Positions 43,770 to 55,275 of a stretch of DNA of 64,000 nucleotides are shown one piece after another. The position numbers and the translations under genes are program-made. Every line of letters begins with the position of its first letter. Within the stretch, counting starts at the first letter, position 1. The notes under the pieces were generated by a model. It was not told the DNA's origin, did no database searches, and saw only the letters and a list, made by a program, of their open reading frames with translations. Where the stretch lies: contig OX155952.1 of the NCBI GenBank assembly GCA_944548615.1, positions 806,001-870,000 on the forward strand. The letters run 5' to 3'. The stretch is from Micropterix aruncella (taxonomy: Eukaryota > Arthropoda > Insecta > Lepidoptera > Micropterigidae).

Positions 43770-44300
43770 TCGGGTCTGCTCAACTCACGGTTCAACTCCC
43801 ATCTGGTAGCTCCTCGAAGAGGGACGAACCTGGAAAGGACCGTGTGAACCCTGTTACAGCTATGTCGTGGACAGGTGGGATCGGATCCAATCTGAGTGAA
43901 CACCTCGGGCGTTACTGGGCGCCTTGCGCACAAACTAAAATTGTCAACTACAACGAGCGAACCCGTCACATCAGAAAGTTTTAACGATATCAGATCGCGC
44001 TGTCTCCCGTGAAATGAGCTAAGAAGACTTGGGACGAAAACAATCTACTGTCTAGTTACGCCACTCGCCCGTAAGAGACCAATGCCTTACCGCGAGATAA
44101 CCAGGTTAATCACCCAGCGGGCCGACTCTCGCGCCCTTACTTTCAGTTGCAACCAGATTACTCCAGTCTCCTGACTGGTTACTTTGTGCACCGGGCAGCA
44201 TCAGCCAATCATTGCACACTCCGGCGAATAACTGTCTGGAGCGAAGGGAGTCTAGCGACATATGTTTCCTAAGCAGCGAGGGTAGTTGTCGACCTTACGA
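43770..44300. mobile_element. GC-rich element, rearranged diverged copy
   Basis: 43775-43935 (CAACTCACGGTTCAACTCCC...) matches the 5' extra segment of 16452. From about 43940 (CTACAACGAGCGAACCCGTCAC) the sequence follows the unit in inverted orientation. Two pieces in opposite orientation are thus joined, and divergence is higher than in the other copies. Confidence 0.6.
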
Positions 44301-44339
44301 CATTTATACTGAGATACTCTTATAATATGGATTCAGAAT

Positions 44340-44840
44340 TATTTAAATCTTGTATATCATATATTGCGTCTATTAAAAGTCAATTAGCATAGTCAATAAG
44401 CTATAGACTTTATTTTTTGAATTGGTTCTCTCCAAGAATTCTGATATATGCATGAACCTTATCATAAAAATAGAGACTTTGGCGAAGGAAACTGTTACGC
44501 GCCTTGCTAAGCCGATGCCGATTAAAATGTAGGTCAAATTTATTTCTAGTATTGCGTTAATAGGCATCACTATTCGCCGGGGCCTCCGACATAATGATGT
44601 TTACGAGCGAAAGTAATAATTTGGTGGTTGTATCACGAGTACATCGTCATGATTCCCGACTCGATGAAAAACGGTTTAAGTACACGAAGTTATTGGAGAA
44701 GCTCTGTATATGCTACGTACTGCCCTTATTTGAACGATGAGAATCGTCACCGAATTTGCTATCATTCTCTAGGACATTCGGCCATACGTCACTTGACAGT
44801 TATCAGTTTAGTCAGTCATATGTCAGTTATTTATTAGTTT
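44340..44840 (-). pseudogene. LINE C-terminal fragment (minus)
   Basis: Minus-strand 'LIGIGLARRVTVSFAKVSIF' and 'ISEFLERTNSKNKVYSLLTM' resemble the LINE end at 54489-54286. The upstream flank (44625-44660, CGAGTACATCGTCATGATTCCCG) also recurs at 55240-55270, so both represent one element, uninterrupted here. Confidence 0.55.
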
Positions 44841-44965
44841 AATAAACGGTTTGAAATTGTGTATCCGGTAAATTAGATTGTAATATTTATATTCTATACT
44901 TTCCGGTCCAATCATCTCTCCATGTAGGCACGTCTAAGCTTGTGTGCCTATTATTGTGCCCTTAC

Positions 44966-45991
44966 CTATGTAATTACTGTTCTTTCACACTGTCCACTTT
45001 GAACTCGGACAACTTGGGTTTGAGTTGGAATTTCAAATTCAAATAATTTTCATTTCAAGGCCATGTCATTCTTTTTTAAAAATCTGCTATTTATTTGTCC
45101 TTTCGTTGTTTGTTTTTGCTCAAATATATTCGTTTGTGCAACCATGGTAAAGTTGAAAATTTGTATTATTTTCAAATATGAGATCCTGTGCCGATGTTTT
45201 CTATTACAGATTTTTCAGTCTGGCTAGGATTCTGGCAGTCTGGTTTCTATTGCAGATTCTTGCAGTTACGGTAACGGTATAGTTACCGTAAATGTGTTCT
45301 GTCAAGAATTACAAACTGATGGAGAAGCTCGGGATTAAATAACCGAGCCTGGTCAATCGCTCATAGCCACTGCTTCTGCATGACAACCTAGCCACTGCTT
45401 CTTCATGTTATTCTTTTTTAGGAATCAGCTGTTTACTTGTCTTTCTGTCCTTTGTTTTTGCTCAAATATTTTCGTTTGTACCTACAACCGTAGTAAAGTT
45501 GAAAATTCGCGCTACGTGTAAATGTGCACCGTAAATGTGCACTGTAAATAACTGCAAACAATGACGGAGAAGCTCGTGGTTAAAAACCGAGCCTGGTCAA
45601 TCGCTCATCGCCACTGCTTCTGCATGACAACATATAACCACAGATTTCACTGCAAACAGTCGCAAAGTTGCGGGAGTTGCGGCTGGATACTCTTAATCGT
45701 CCATCGCACTTGCCTGACCTTACTCCAATAGAGTTTATTTTTTTTTCAGAATTTACATAACTTTTTACAAGGGATAAAAATCAATTTTGAAGAGTCGGTA
45801 AAAAACGCCTCCAAAGCATGTATTGGTTCCTGTCCAGGAGAGCTGAACAGCAGCTCCTATTAAAATGACAAATCTGTATAAATAAGAGGAATCAATATTT
45901 CTATTAATTAAATATATGTTTTTCGTAAAAAGTTTTTGACCTTTAATTTCCTTTTAGAACAGCAAATTCATAGGTAAGGATTCAATATATT
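44966..45991 (+). mobile_element. Mariner-like element, copy C (most complete)
   Basis: Inverted ends: GTGCCCTTACCTATG at about 44977 and CATAGGTAAGGATTCAATATA at 45970-45990. In the + orientation one reads, with frameshifts, the 'LVNRSSPLLLHDN' segment (second catalytic Asp) at about 45590-45630, 'TVAKLRELRLDTLN' and 'LPDLTPIEF' (third Asp) at 45715-45740, then 'FLQGIKINFEESVKNA'. This is the mariner catalytic C-terminus. A stretch of about 180 bp is duplicated in tandem (45340-45410 against 45575-45630). The N-terminal DNA-binding half is almost gone. Inactive. Confidence 0.75.
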
Positions 45992-47013
45992 CAACGCTTT
46001 TTTATATATTTTTCCTGCAGCATGAGCGAAGGAGGGGGGTTTTATCATCTTCTATACTCCCGCGGCAATATCCCCCCCCCCCCTCCCTAGTTTTATAGCC
46101 GGTGTCGTTCTCAAAGATGGTTATGAACTGTAAATCCTGTAGACGTCATCTCACGCTTTTATGTATCTAATAAATTAATCAAATGTTTGCGTTTCTAAGA
46201 AAACACAAACAAAAGGAGCGGCTTTTGTTCGTTTTATATCGCTGGAAATAATAAGAGACACAGTAAAGATAAGGGTATTTCTTGCGTCTCAATCTAATTG
46301 GGGCAATAAACCCGCAACGAGGCGTTCGTCGCCTGCGATGCTACGCTGACGTTGCCCCATCAGTCGCGCCGCATCGGGGCCAATTTAGAGCAATCATGAA
46401 TTCGACGGCGGAATTTACTCCCTGCTTTGCTGTAGATAGATACTGATTTAGCGCCAAGGTCTTTATCTTATAATTTACACATTTGGGTCAATATCACGTG
46501 GATACTTGTAGAATCATTCGAAAAAGCGAGTCCAGAAGATACAAGTAAATATAATATTCTTCTCTTCTCCGTCGTTCCCTCATTACTGAGGATCGTGACC
46601 ACTAGACAACAGTTTGCCCCCGAGGCTCCTCCACTTCGACCTGTCTTCTACATAAACACTAAAAACAACACTAAAACACGTTTTAGGGCTATGATACGAT
46701 ATTCACATACACACGGCTATGATATGACACAGCAACCGCTGAAGTCAATCACATGACAATGGTATTTTTCTTTCCCACTTACAAAGCGGCGACGGCAGCT
46801 CTCACGACGGGACACGTCGATCATGACCGCATCACTCCAGAGTGGCAACACTACATTTTTTCATAGTGGAATTTGTGCTTCTTTATCTTATTTTTTGAAC
46901 ATCGATTAAAATGGGAATTCAAAAAGTTCATTCTTTATTAAATTTTTGTTTTACTTATCCATAACCTGTGTTTCATTCGACATAACTATAAATTAATAGT
47001 AAAAAAAAACACT
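45992..47013. other. Mixed repeat-derived DNA
   Basis: A poly-C tract lies at 46071-46084. 46290-46390 is GC-rich with GTTGCCCC/GGGGCAA-type words. 46575-46650 (CCCTCATTACTGAGGATCGTGACC) resembles RTE-type LINE DNA. 46656-46725 is a scrap of MITE family C (CTATGATACGATATTC). No gene. Confidence 0.4.
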
Positions 47014-47361
47014 AAAAACACGCTTTTGGGCTATGATACGATATTCCATCATGGAATGCCAGTGCCTATCTTCCGGCTTCATCATCAGACCTTGAAACCT
47101 AATCGTGGTCAAAGTTCATTCCAAGACTTTTCTAACAAGTCCAAACACAGCTATGATACGATGTTCCATCATGAAGTTCCAATTCATATCTTCCGACTCC
47201 ATCATCAGATCAGTTCGACAGTACCATATTATTGTATTGCCATCAGAACTACATACAGCTGCCAATTTTTATGACGCTACGATCCTTGGAAGATGGTTAA
47301 ATTAGTTACCTTAGATTCCATTACATAGTTACATACAGGTCGACCTAATAAAAGCGTGTTA
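47014..47361. mobile_element. MITE family C, copy 3 (inverted)
   Basis: Inverted relative of copies 1, 2 and 4, with AACACGCTTTT at 47017 and AATAAAAGCGTGTT ending at 47360. Near its left end it holds an extra CTATGATACGATATTCCATC segment that duplicates the interior word at 47151. Confidence 0.8.
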
Positions 47362-47375
47362 TAAACACGAATGCC

Positions 47376-48320
47376 GTTACAGAAAGTCAAGTATTGTATA
47401 TATAATATTTTTTATTACGGTCATTTAATGAAATACTTGTGGTTGATGTATTTATCCATGTAGATAGATGTATATTTTCGGAATGTCCTCAATCAGAACT
47501 TTCATTTGACACTAGGCACGATATAGTTATGGGACATTTATTTTATTTATTTATTAAGTAATCCAAAATAATTTAAAACCATTTTTATCTTAGGAACTAT
47601 GCACAGAAATATTTTAAACATTGAATAAATAGCAGAAAATAAATACATTGCATACTCCAGTGACAACGTCACCTAACTAGGCCGGGACCTGTTCTAAGGT
47701 GAACGTTTAATTTTGTGCGTGCTTGTTCAATACTGTGATTATTACAAAAATCGGTTGTCTGTAAAGTCGGTTTACTGACGATAGTTGATCGTGACAACGT
47801 CATAAGAAAATACTGATGGAATGGTTGCATTTTTCAAAAGAAAATGTTAATTTTATTTGTTTGATAGATATTTTGTATGGATATAGAGAAGGAGGTAAAT
47901 GGAAATCACAATTGAATTGATCAAGTTACATTTATTTGTACGCATAAATACAATTATGTCAATTTTTATTTTTTTTACAATGTTCATACTTCAAGCCTTA
48001 AATGGAACGCCTCATAGCGAGGTAACGCCGCATGAGTCATGTTTTTTCGTGCGTGCAGCCGGCTCCATCGAATTATAAGACGTTGTCACGTCAAAAACAA
48101 AATTAAAATATTTAGACAAGTACTTAATATTTGAACAGTTAGGGTACCCAATACCACTCGAAACGATATAACGATTCGAACAATACCACATACTCCAAAA
48201 TCGGTTTAAGCGACTAGCAGTTATGGTGAATTAAAGAAACGGAAAACATACATAGTTGCACGGTGCACCCTAATCACATTATACTCCTTTTTTGTTGTCA
48301 GTCATGTAAAAATGTGGTTA
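47376..48320 (+). repeat. Family H repeat, copy 4, split by family B
   Basis: 47440-47540 and 48110-48320 are the two halves of family H (TATTTATCCATGTAGATAGATG ... CTCCTTTTTTGTTGTCAGTCATG). The intervening 47541-48109 holds the family B copy and flanking AT-rich DNA. Confidence 0.55.
47749..48105 (+). repeat. Interspersed repeat, family B, copy 2
   Basis: Left 80 bp and right 100 bp are near identical to 10991-11070 and 11610-11710. The central ~370 bp of copy 1 is absent. Confidence 0.7.
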
Positions 48321-48339
48321 CATTGTGCTCTACTTTTAC

Positions 48340-48850
48340 TCAATGCACAAAAACGTGTATTCACATGTCTGTCATCCAATAAATACCACCTTATATCCAC
48401 GATCTTTTCGAACCACTCAGCACTCACGGTCTGGTACTTCGGTCTGACGATCCCTCTGAATACCCTCTGAAAATTTACTTAAAATTCCTGCTCATAATCC
48501 TGATTTCTACTGCAACTCTTTGTATGTCCATGGTGCAAGACTCTGGAACGACTTCCAGCAAATGACGAAACTCGTCTTCTTTAAAATCATTCAAGAGTCA
48601 CCTCAAAAAGCATTACTTTTCTAAGAAGTAACCAGTTCTTCCCCGTCTCCCTTCTTCCTCTCCCAACTTCACCTCGGTCATTCTTAGTTTTAAATATAGT
48701 AGTTTGTATTTTACACAGAATGACTTATTTGTTTAATACTCATTATATCCCCAACGCGCGCATGTACCACTGCACTGTATGATTAGGTCAGTTGCAAGAT
48801 ATTGCCATATGATAATAAGCTCACCTTGCTGTATTGATTTTTTAAAAGTT
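48340..48850 (+). pseudogene. LINE C-terminal scrap with C-rich 3' UTR
   Basis: 'VHGARLWNDFQQMTKLVFF' near 48525-48580 is the 'ARLWN.LP' end of a CR1/jockey-like LINE. A C-rich UTR (48635-48680) follows. The 3' tail shares GTCAGTTGCAAGATATTGCC with the SINE tail (GGTTGTAAGAGATTGTC), hinting that the SINE borrows a LINE 3' end. Confidence 0.55.
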
Positions 48851-49475
48851 TAATATTTACGATTACAAACAATGTACATAAGATTTAATGCCAACAGTGC
48901 AGATCAACTAAAACAAGTGCTTGTTCTATAATCAAAGTAATGGTCTAAAGCTTGAAATTTGCGGTCGTGTGGCTCTCAAAAAGCTGTATTTCGAAATATC
49001 TAGGTATCATTATTGATTATATCGGCTACAACGGAACGCCTAGATATTAGATGGCTTATTACGCCCAGACTTGTCGGGAAAAGTCAGGAACCTTAATACG
49101 TTTTCAAAGCAAAGACCTTAGAAGCATCCTGGGCCAAAGGACACTTAAGATAGTTTGCTTTCCACTGTGTCGATTCACTCTAAAGGGTAGCCATTTTTGG
49201 TCAATATTGACGCATGAGCATACTGAACCAGCAGCGTCTTGGATAAAGCAATGCATCAGACTCTGACGAGTTGTTATCTTGTAATCATTTTACCGATTTG
49301 ATTACATTTTACTACATATTTCTGTTTCAACTACATTACCTTGTCATATTACCCACAATCCAAATTTACTTCTTTCTTCTTCTTACTTCTTTCAATAGCC
49401 TTTAACTTTTAAACAGTGCTTGCTTTTAGGTGTTTGTATGTTTATTTTAATGAATATCTCGAAAAACATATTTTT
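48851..49475. other. Unassigned DNA
   Basis: The 71-codon frame 49051-49266 has no domain. Nothing else is recognised. Confidence 0.35.
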
Positions 49476-50064
49476 AAGCTATTGCATAGCTTTTATCGCG
49501 GGCCTAGGCCAGCGCGGCGACCGAATGAAGAAATTTCTTAACGAAAATTAATGATTTTAAACTGATAATTACGTCTAAACGAGTACTGCTTACGATTCTA
49601 AAAAAAATATATGTTAAACAAGAACATTTCCCTAATATTCTTAGCTTTGAATATTTTAGATTTTGTTTATATTACATAGTGTAATAAATTTGTGAAATTA
49701 GGTCTAACCCAACACAAAAACGACTACTACGCAAATACTATCTGGCGTATTATTATGAAACCTGCACCATTTTAAAGATAATTTAATTATCTATCTTTTT
49801 ATCTACGATTTTTTTCGGATATTCCGTTTTTTTTTGCTTTATCGCATAAAAAATTCGTGCGCGGCGATTTATCGGAAGACGTTTAAATTATTCCGAATCA
49901 TTTGCTTTCGCAGCCGCAAATGATTCGGAATAATTTCAACGTTTTCCGATAGAGCGCAGTTATCTGATATCAGAAAAAATAAAATAAATAAAAAATTATA
50001 ATTGCATAAGTTGTTAAAAATGCTATGCAATAGCTTTACCACGGCAGTCCCCGAGTGCCACACG
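49476..50064 (+). mobile_element. Hairpin-bearing repeat, copy 1 of 4
   Basis: Starts AAGCTATTGCATAGCTTTTA and ends GCCGTGGTAAAGC-type sequence read inverted (GCTATGCAATAGCTTTACC, then a terminal GGCAGTCCCCGAGTGCCACACG). AAGCTATTGCATAGC is thus inverted near both ends. At 49871-49950 two ~35 bp arms (GACGTTTAAATTATTCCGAA and its near-inverse) form a stem around TTTCGCAGCC. No ORF. The class is undetermined. Confidence 0.75.
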
Positions 50065-50192
50065 TTTTTTTACTAATTTACCATTCAATATTAGTTCCAG
50101 TATAAGCGTGGGTGGAGTCAGTATTAAAATAAAATTTAACTCCTAAAAAACGTGCTTTTTAAATTTGTTTTTTAATCATTTTTTATGTTTTT

Positions 50193-50774
50193 AAGCTATT
50201 GCATAGCTTTTATCGCGGGCCTAGGCCAGCGAGGCGACCGAATGAAGAAATTTCTTAACGAAAATTAATGATTTTAAACTGATAATTACGTCTAAACGAG
50301 GACTGCTTACGATTCGAAAAAAATATATATTAAACAAGAACATTTTCCCAATAGTTTTAGCTTTAAATATTTTAGATTTTGTTTATATTACATAGTGTAA
50401 TTAATTTGTGAAATTAGGTCTAACCGAACACAAAAACGACTACTACGCAAATACTATCTGGCGTATTATTATGAAACCTGCACCATTTTAAAGATAATTT
50501 AATTATCTATCTTTTCATCGACGATTTTTTTCGAACAATCCGGTTTTTTTGCTTTATCGAATAAAAAATTCGTGCGCGGCGCTCTATCGGAAGACGTTTC
50601 AATTATTCCGAATCATTTGCTACCGCAGCCGCAAATGATTTGGAATAATTTCAACGTTTTCCGATAGGGCGCAGTTATCTGATATCAGAAAAAATAAATA
50701 AATAATTATAATTGCATAAGTTGTTTAAAATGCTATGCAATAGCTTTACCGCGGCAGTCCCCGAGTGCCACACG
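50193..50774 (+). mobile_element. Hairpin-bearing repeat, copy 2 of 4
   Basis: Direct copy of 49476-50064 with few differences; same ends and same central stem (about 50588-50670). Confidence 0.75.
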
Positions 50775-50863
50775 TATTTTTTAATTAACGTTTAATTAAT
50801 AAGGCAATTTAGCAATTTTGTTACCTCCAAATCCGGGAGATAATTTATAAAAAAAGAAAAAAA

Positions 50864-51205
50864 TTCGAAAAAAATCGTAGATAAAAAGATAGATAATTAA
50901 ATTATCTTTAAAATGGTGCAGGTTTCATAATAATACGCCAGATAGTATTTGCGTAGTAGTCGTTTTTGTGTTCGGTTAGACCTAATTTCACAAATTAATT
51001 GCACTATGGAATATAAATAAAATCTAAAATATTCAAAGCTAAGAATATTAAGAAAATGTTCTTGTTTAACATATATTTTTTTCGAATCGTAAGCAGTACT
51101 CGTTTAGACGCAATTATCAGTTTAAAATCATTAATTTTCGTTAAGAAATTTCTTCATTTGGTCGCCGCTCTGGCCTAGCCCGCGATAAAAGCTATGCAAT
51201 AGCTT
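50864..51205 (-). mobile_element. Hairpin-bearing repeat, copy 3 of 4, truncated (minus)
   Basis: Inverted copy ending AAGCTATGCAATAGCTT's counterpart at 51205. It lacks the terminal GTGTGGCACTCGG block and the central stem. Confidence 0.75.
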
Positions 51206-51337
51206 AAAATATATATCCACTATTTCTGCAAAAATATTTATGTATCAGATTTAGCGATTCATTAGACAGAAAGTGTATAAATATACAAAATTAATATGAA
51301 CTACATAACCTTTATCGTTGTTTGAAATAATAAAATA

Positions 51338-51883
51338 CGTGTGGCACTCGGGGACTGCCGCGGTAAAGCTATTGCATAGCATTTTCAACAACTTATGCAA
51401 TTATTACTTACAACTTATGCAATATTTCAACAACTATTGCAATTATTTATTTATTTTATTTTTTCTGATATCAGATAACTGCGCTCTATCGGAAAACGTT
51501 GAAATTATTCCGAATCATTTGCGGCTGCGGTACCGGATTATTCGAAAAAAATCGTAGATAAAAAGATAGATAATTAAATTATCTTTAAAATGGTGCAGGT
51601 TTCATAATAATACGCCAGATAGTATTTGCGTAGTAGTCGTTTTTATGTTCGGATAGACCTAATTTCACAAATTAATTACACTATGTATTATAAACAAAAC
51701 CTAAAATATTCAAAACTAAGAATATTAGGAAAATGTTCTTGTTTAATATATATTTTTTTCGAATCGTAAGCAGTACTCGTTTAGACGTAATTATCAGTTT
51801 CAAATCATTAATTTTCGTTAAGAAATTTCTTCATTCGGTCGCCGCGCTGGCCTAGGCCCGAGATAAAAGCTATGCAATAGCTT
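51338..51883 (-). mobile_element. Hairpin-bearing repeat, copy 4 of 4, one stem arm lost (minus)
   Basis: Inverted copy beginning CGTGTGGCACTCGGGGACTG at 51338. It keeps one arm (CGTTGAAATTATTCCGAATC) but jumps from GCGGCTGCGG straight to CCGGATTATTCG, so the partner arm is deleted. It has a small local duplication of CAACTTATGCAAT. Confidence 0.75.
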
Positions 51884-52509
51884 AATAATAATGAGAAGGA
51901 TCTCACAGTTCTCCCCGTGAAGACAACAAATAGAATTCTGACGAAAATTCTGACGATTTTGTTTTTCATGAGGTAAGATCCATTTCTAATGAATGTACAG
52001 GCTAAATGTTTTTATTATTTTCATAATTGACAAGACAGTTTGAATAACCATAAACAGTAAAAAGTTAACATTATTAAAGATTACGGATATTGAAGAGTTT
52101 AAATCAGTGTAATAAAATGGAAAGAAACTAATTTGTCTATTTCATTAACCCTAATGCTAGTATTTTCTCAATTTCTTATAAATGTTTTAATTTTAATGTT
52201 TTTATTGTTGCTGGGTATGCGCTGTTCTATAACCTACGTGCCATGGGAGACATATATGTTTTTATTAGTCTTCGTTTCATGAGATTTATGTTTACATTGT
52301 GGGCATATATTGTTATCTTTTATTACATCACCTTGGCTTTAAGATTATGGTGATTAAAATTTGCGGTGTATATTACTTGGCATAAAATATGTGCTTAGAT
52401 AAAAATTTTAATCTTAATCCTAATCTTCAAATAGAACGCTAAAACAGCGTGACATTGGCCTGCTATCGTCGTCATTATCGCTACAACTCATTGTAATCCA
52501 TGGCTTCGA
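51884..52509. other. AT-rich DNA, possible RTE tail
   Basis: 52465-52505 (GTCGTCATTATCGCTACAACTC) resembles the RTE 3' end at 20265-20285. The rest is unassigned. Confidence 0.35.
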
Positions 52510-53000
52510 CAGTTGGGCGGTGTTGACTATAACAGGCGAACCCGTCACCCCAGGCTGGTATAACGATATGTGATCGTTCATTAAGCAATGGGATTAGACA
52601 TTGGACAATTTACTATCTAGCTCCGCTAACTAGCCCGCGAGAGACCAACCCTTACCGCCCGGCACCGGGTAGTTAACCCATCGGGCTGACCAAGCGCCCT
52701 CGCTACCAATTATGGTAAGATTTATCCGGCCTCCCGACTGGTTGCAGGTTCGAAATCACTTGCGCGGTCCTCTCCCTCGAGTAGCCGTGATTCGGTGTCT
52801 ACCGAATCTATCGTGGACCACGGCATCCATTGCACGGCTTTCACCCAGAATCGGGTAGCCGAATGGTCGTTTCTAGAGCGGCTGCAAAGAGGTAAACAAC
52901 CGCCTCCGCTCTATAGAAAACAATACTATTTCTAGACTCCCCAGGTTATCAGTCGGAATGCACAGTCGTTTGGCTGACGCCGTACGGCCCGCAAACCCTC
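52510..53000 (-). mobile_element. GC-rich retroposon-like element, partial diverged copy (minus)
   Basis: Same orientation as 41922-42598. CAGGCGAACCCGTCACCCCAGG near 52538 starts the match, GCAGGTTCGAAATCACTTGC at 52747 is the 'GTTCGAGGTCGC' block, and the match stops at CCCTCCAGGA near 53005. Confidence 0.65.
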
Positions 53001-53574
53001 CAGGAGGGTCTCTACTTTCATGTCTTCACTGATGTTGTCGTCGCTGATAAATAAAATCCTGGCACCCGTATGTTTCGGTCTGATCTTAAAAGCATCGGCC
53101 TTGGCCATGTCCTTCCTCTGATCCGTACGCCATTGCGTGCGCCGCACATGAAATGCATCCAATGTCAGTGCAATTTTAACGCAAAGGAAATCGTTAGGTT
53201 AATTGGCGCTTGTCGCGGATCATAATGTGAATGAGATATTAAAATTGTGAGTAGAAAAATGTAATTTACCATCCCCACCTGCAATCACGCCGGCGGTACT
53301 CTACCGCCTACCGCACCGTGCAATTATCAGCCACCAATGCGACGTGTTATCTGCTCAACTATCCATAGAGACATACCGCGTGGTGTGTGCTGCACTCTAT
53401 CCAAGGGTACAAACAGCTGGATACATTTTATCTCACAAAAGAAGAGATAAAAGACGCATAAACGGTGAATAGCTCTAGTGTTTAGAAGTATTCTCGGCAT
53501 GACTACCTTGGAACAGCATCTACTATCGCTCGTATAGATCGTTTTTGTAATTTGAACACATCGCTGCAGTACCC
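53001..53574. other. Unassigned DNA
   Basis: Short frames at 53162-52932 and 53620-53327 (minus) have no domains. 53260-53345 is GC-richer. Confidence 0.35.
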
Positions 53575-53720
53575 CCAATAAAATACAATACAATTTCTTC
53601 CTACTCAAGTGGGTAGGCATTCCTTCACTTGCGATGCGACATTTCGTCTATCATTCTTAGTATTGATAGACGAAATTTTTTGGATAATTTACTATCGTGA
53701 TAGTTTTGACTATATAAATT
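53575..53720 (+). repeat. Interspersed repeat, family A, scrap
   Basis: AAAATACAATACAAT ... GTGGGTAGGCATTCCTTCACTTG matches 825-870. TAGACGAAATTT/GACATTTCGTCTATC forms a small inverted pair at about 53637-53680. Confidence 0.5.
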
Positions 53721-53805
53721 AATTTAAGTAATTTAAAATCGTTATAAGAATCATCAATAATTATAATATAATGAAATAAAGAAAATTGATAAAATAAAGA
53801 GAACA

Positions 53806-54117
53806 ATGGGCTCGTTTGCGTTTCTTCGTGAACTAAAATCGGAAATTAGTCCGTGTAAACGAGACAGGGCAATACGCTAGAGCGGAGTGTGAGATGACCG
53901 GTGGTCACCTTTTCGCATTAAACTGCCCGCCAAGGTCAAATCTTACACCCCAAGAAATATGCTCGAATTTATTCGGACGAGTATAAGTTCGACAGGTAGT
54001 TATTTATCGACGATCGTTCGTTTCATATTCCGCTCGTCTGCTCGTATTGCTCGTCTCGTTCGCTTGGACTAATTTTAGTTTTAGTTCACAAAGAAACGCA
54101 ATCGGGCCCAATATCTA
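53806..54117. mobile_element. MITE family G, copy 2
   Basis: GGGCTCGTTTGCGTTTCTTC at the left, CACAAAGAAACGCAATCGGGCCC at the right. Interior as in 40438-40749. AAT precedes the left end and follows the right end. Confidence 0.8.
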
Positions 54118-54279
54118 TAACCGTATTTATCATAGTAATAAAGCCATCGTCATGAAAATAGACCATCGTATACGAAAAATGTGAAAATTTAAATTAATGG
54201 TCAAATCGAGCAATATAGCCTTCGCCGATAAAAAATAAAATTACCCTTTTGGGCAAATTTACATTAATTTTACATCATG

Positions 54280-55275
54280 ATACTCTTAGATTCCTATGGA
54301 TTCAACATTATCCAAATCTCTCTTGTCATATATTCGGTTTTTGGCTAAGCTATGAACTATTAATTTTTTGAATTGGTGCTCTCCCAAACTTCTGATTTGC
54401 GCAGGGACCTTATTATACAAACAGAGGTTTTGTGTGAAAAAAACTGTTGTGCACCTTGCTAAGCCGGTGCCGATTAAGGTGAAGGTCAAATTTATTTCTG
54501 GTATTGTAAAATAATATCTGGATGGAAATCACTATTCGCCGGGACTTGATCTGAAACTGCAAACAAAGCCCTACCCATATATTGTTATATGCATCCGAAA
54601 CGTGGTGCCTCTACAGGAAAGAGATTAAAAAATTAGACGTCTTCCACATGAGGTGCCTCCTAAACATCCTGAGGATAACATGGGAAGACCGTGTGTCAAA
54701 CACAGAAGTGTTACGACGGACGAAAATGCACGGCATGGAAGCTATGCTCATGAAGGCTCAGCTGAGGTGGTGTGGGCATGTAGTGCGTATGAAAGACGAC
54801 CGCCTCCCGAAAGCTGTGTTTTATGCCCGACTCTCAAAAGGCGCACGCAAAGTCGGCGGACAGCACCTACGCTACAAAGATGTATTAAAAAGGCACCTAA
54901 CCGCCAGTGGTATTCCACCTGAGAGCTGGGACAAACGCAGCGAGCGGCACTCCACGGTGACCACAAAAATGAAAGAGTTTGAGGAAGCCCGGATTGTAAA
55001 CCTCGACCCAAACCGCCAACAGCGCAAAACTCGTCCGAAGCCCACTTACACATACACTTACAACAACTGCGGTGAACTCTACTGTACTTGTTATAATCGG
55101 ACCTTTAAAAACAAACTGGGATTCACGAGTCACTTCCGCGCGCATCTTCGAAGAAATCCTGTCAACCAAGAGGTCGCCGTCGTCGGATCACGATGAGGAG
55201 GACATCATCATCACTTGCTAAAATCATATTTTGATGAATGTCGAACGAGTATATCGTCATGATTCCCGGCTAGTT
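54280..55275 (-). pseudogene. LINE C-terminal fragment (minus), split by an RTE-like LINE
   Basis: Minus-strand 'LIGTGLARCTTVFFTQNLCL' and 'IRSLGEHQFKKLIVHSLAKN' (54489-54286) are a LINE end. The matching upstream flank reappears at 55235-55275, after the inserted element 54549-55211. The copy at 44340-44840 is uninterrupted. Confidence 0.6.
54549..55211 (+). pseudogene. RTE-like LINE 3' region with C-terminal C2H2 motif, copy 2
   Basis: Shorter relative of 22690-23690, 5' truncated at 'GATCTGAAACTG' and lacking about 20 bp (near 54572) within the 'KMAVYKAIVL' region. From 54582 the frame is open to the stop at 55196 and contains 'YASETWCLYRKEIKKLD', 'QLRWCGHVVRMKDDRLPK' and 'GGQHLRYKDVLKRHLTA'. 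The finger region reads '[19 protein letters not shown]': the two histidines survive, but the second cysteine position is altered relative to copy 1. The 3' terminus is GACATCATCATCAC. Confidence 0.8.

Noticed and set aside
46290..46395. A small GC-rich inverted-repeat element (GGGGCAA / GTTGCCCC)
   Set aside because: The pairing is short and imperfect and no second copy is visible.
49476..51883. CRISPR-like array because of spaced palindromic words
   Set aside because: The repeats are ~580 bp, irregularly oriented and in a eukaryotic context.
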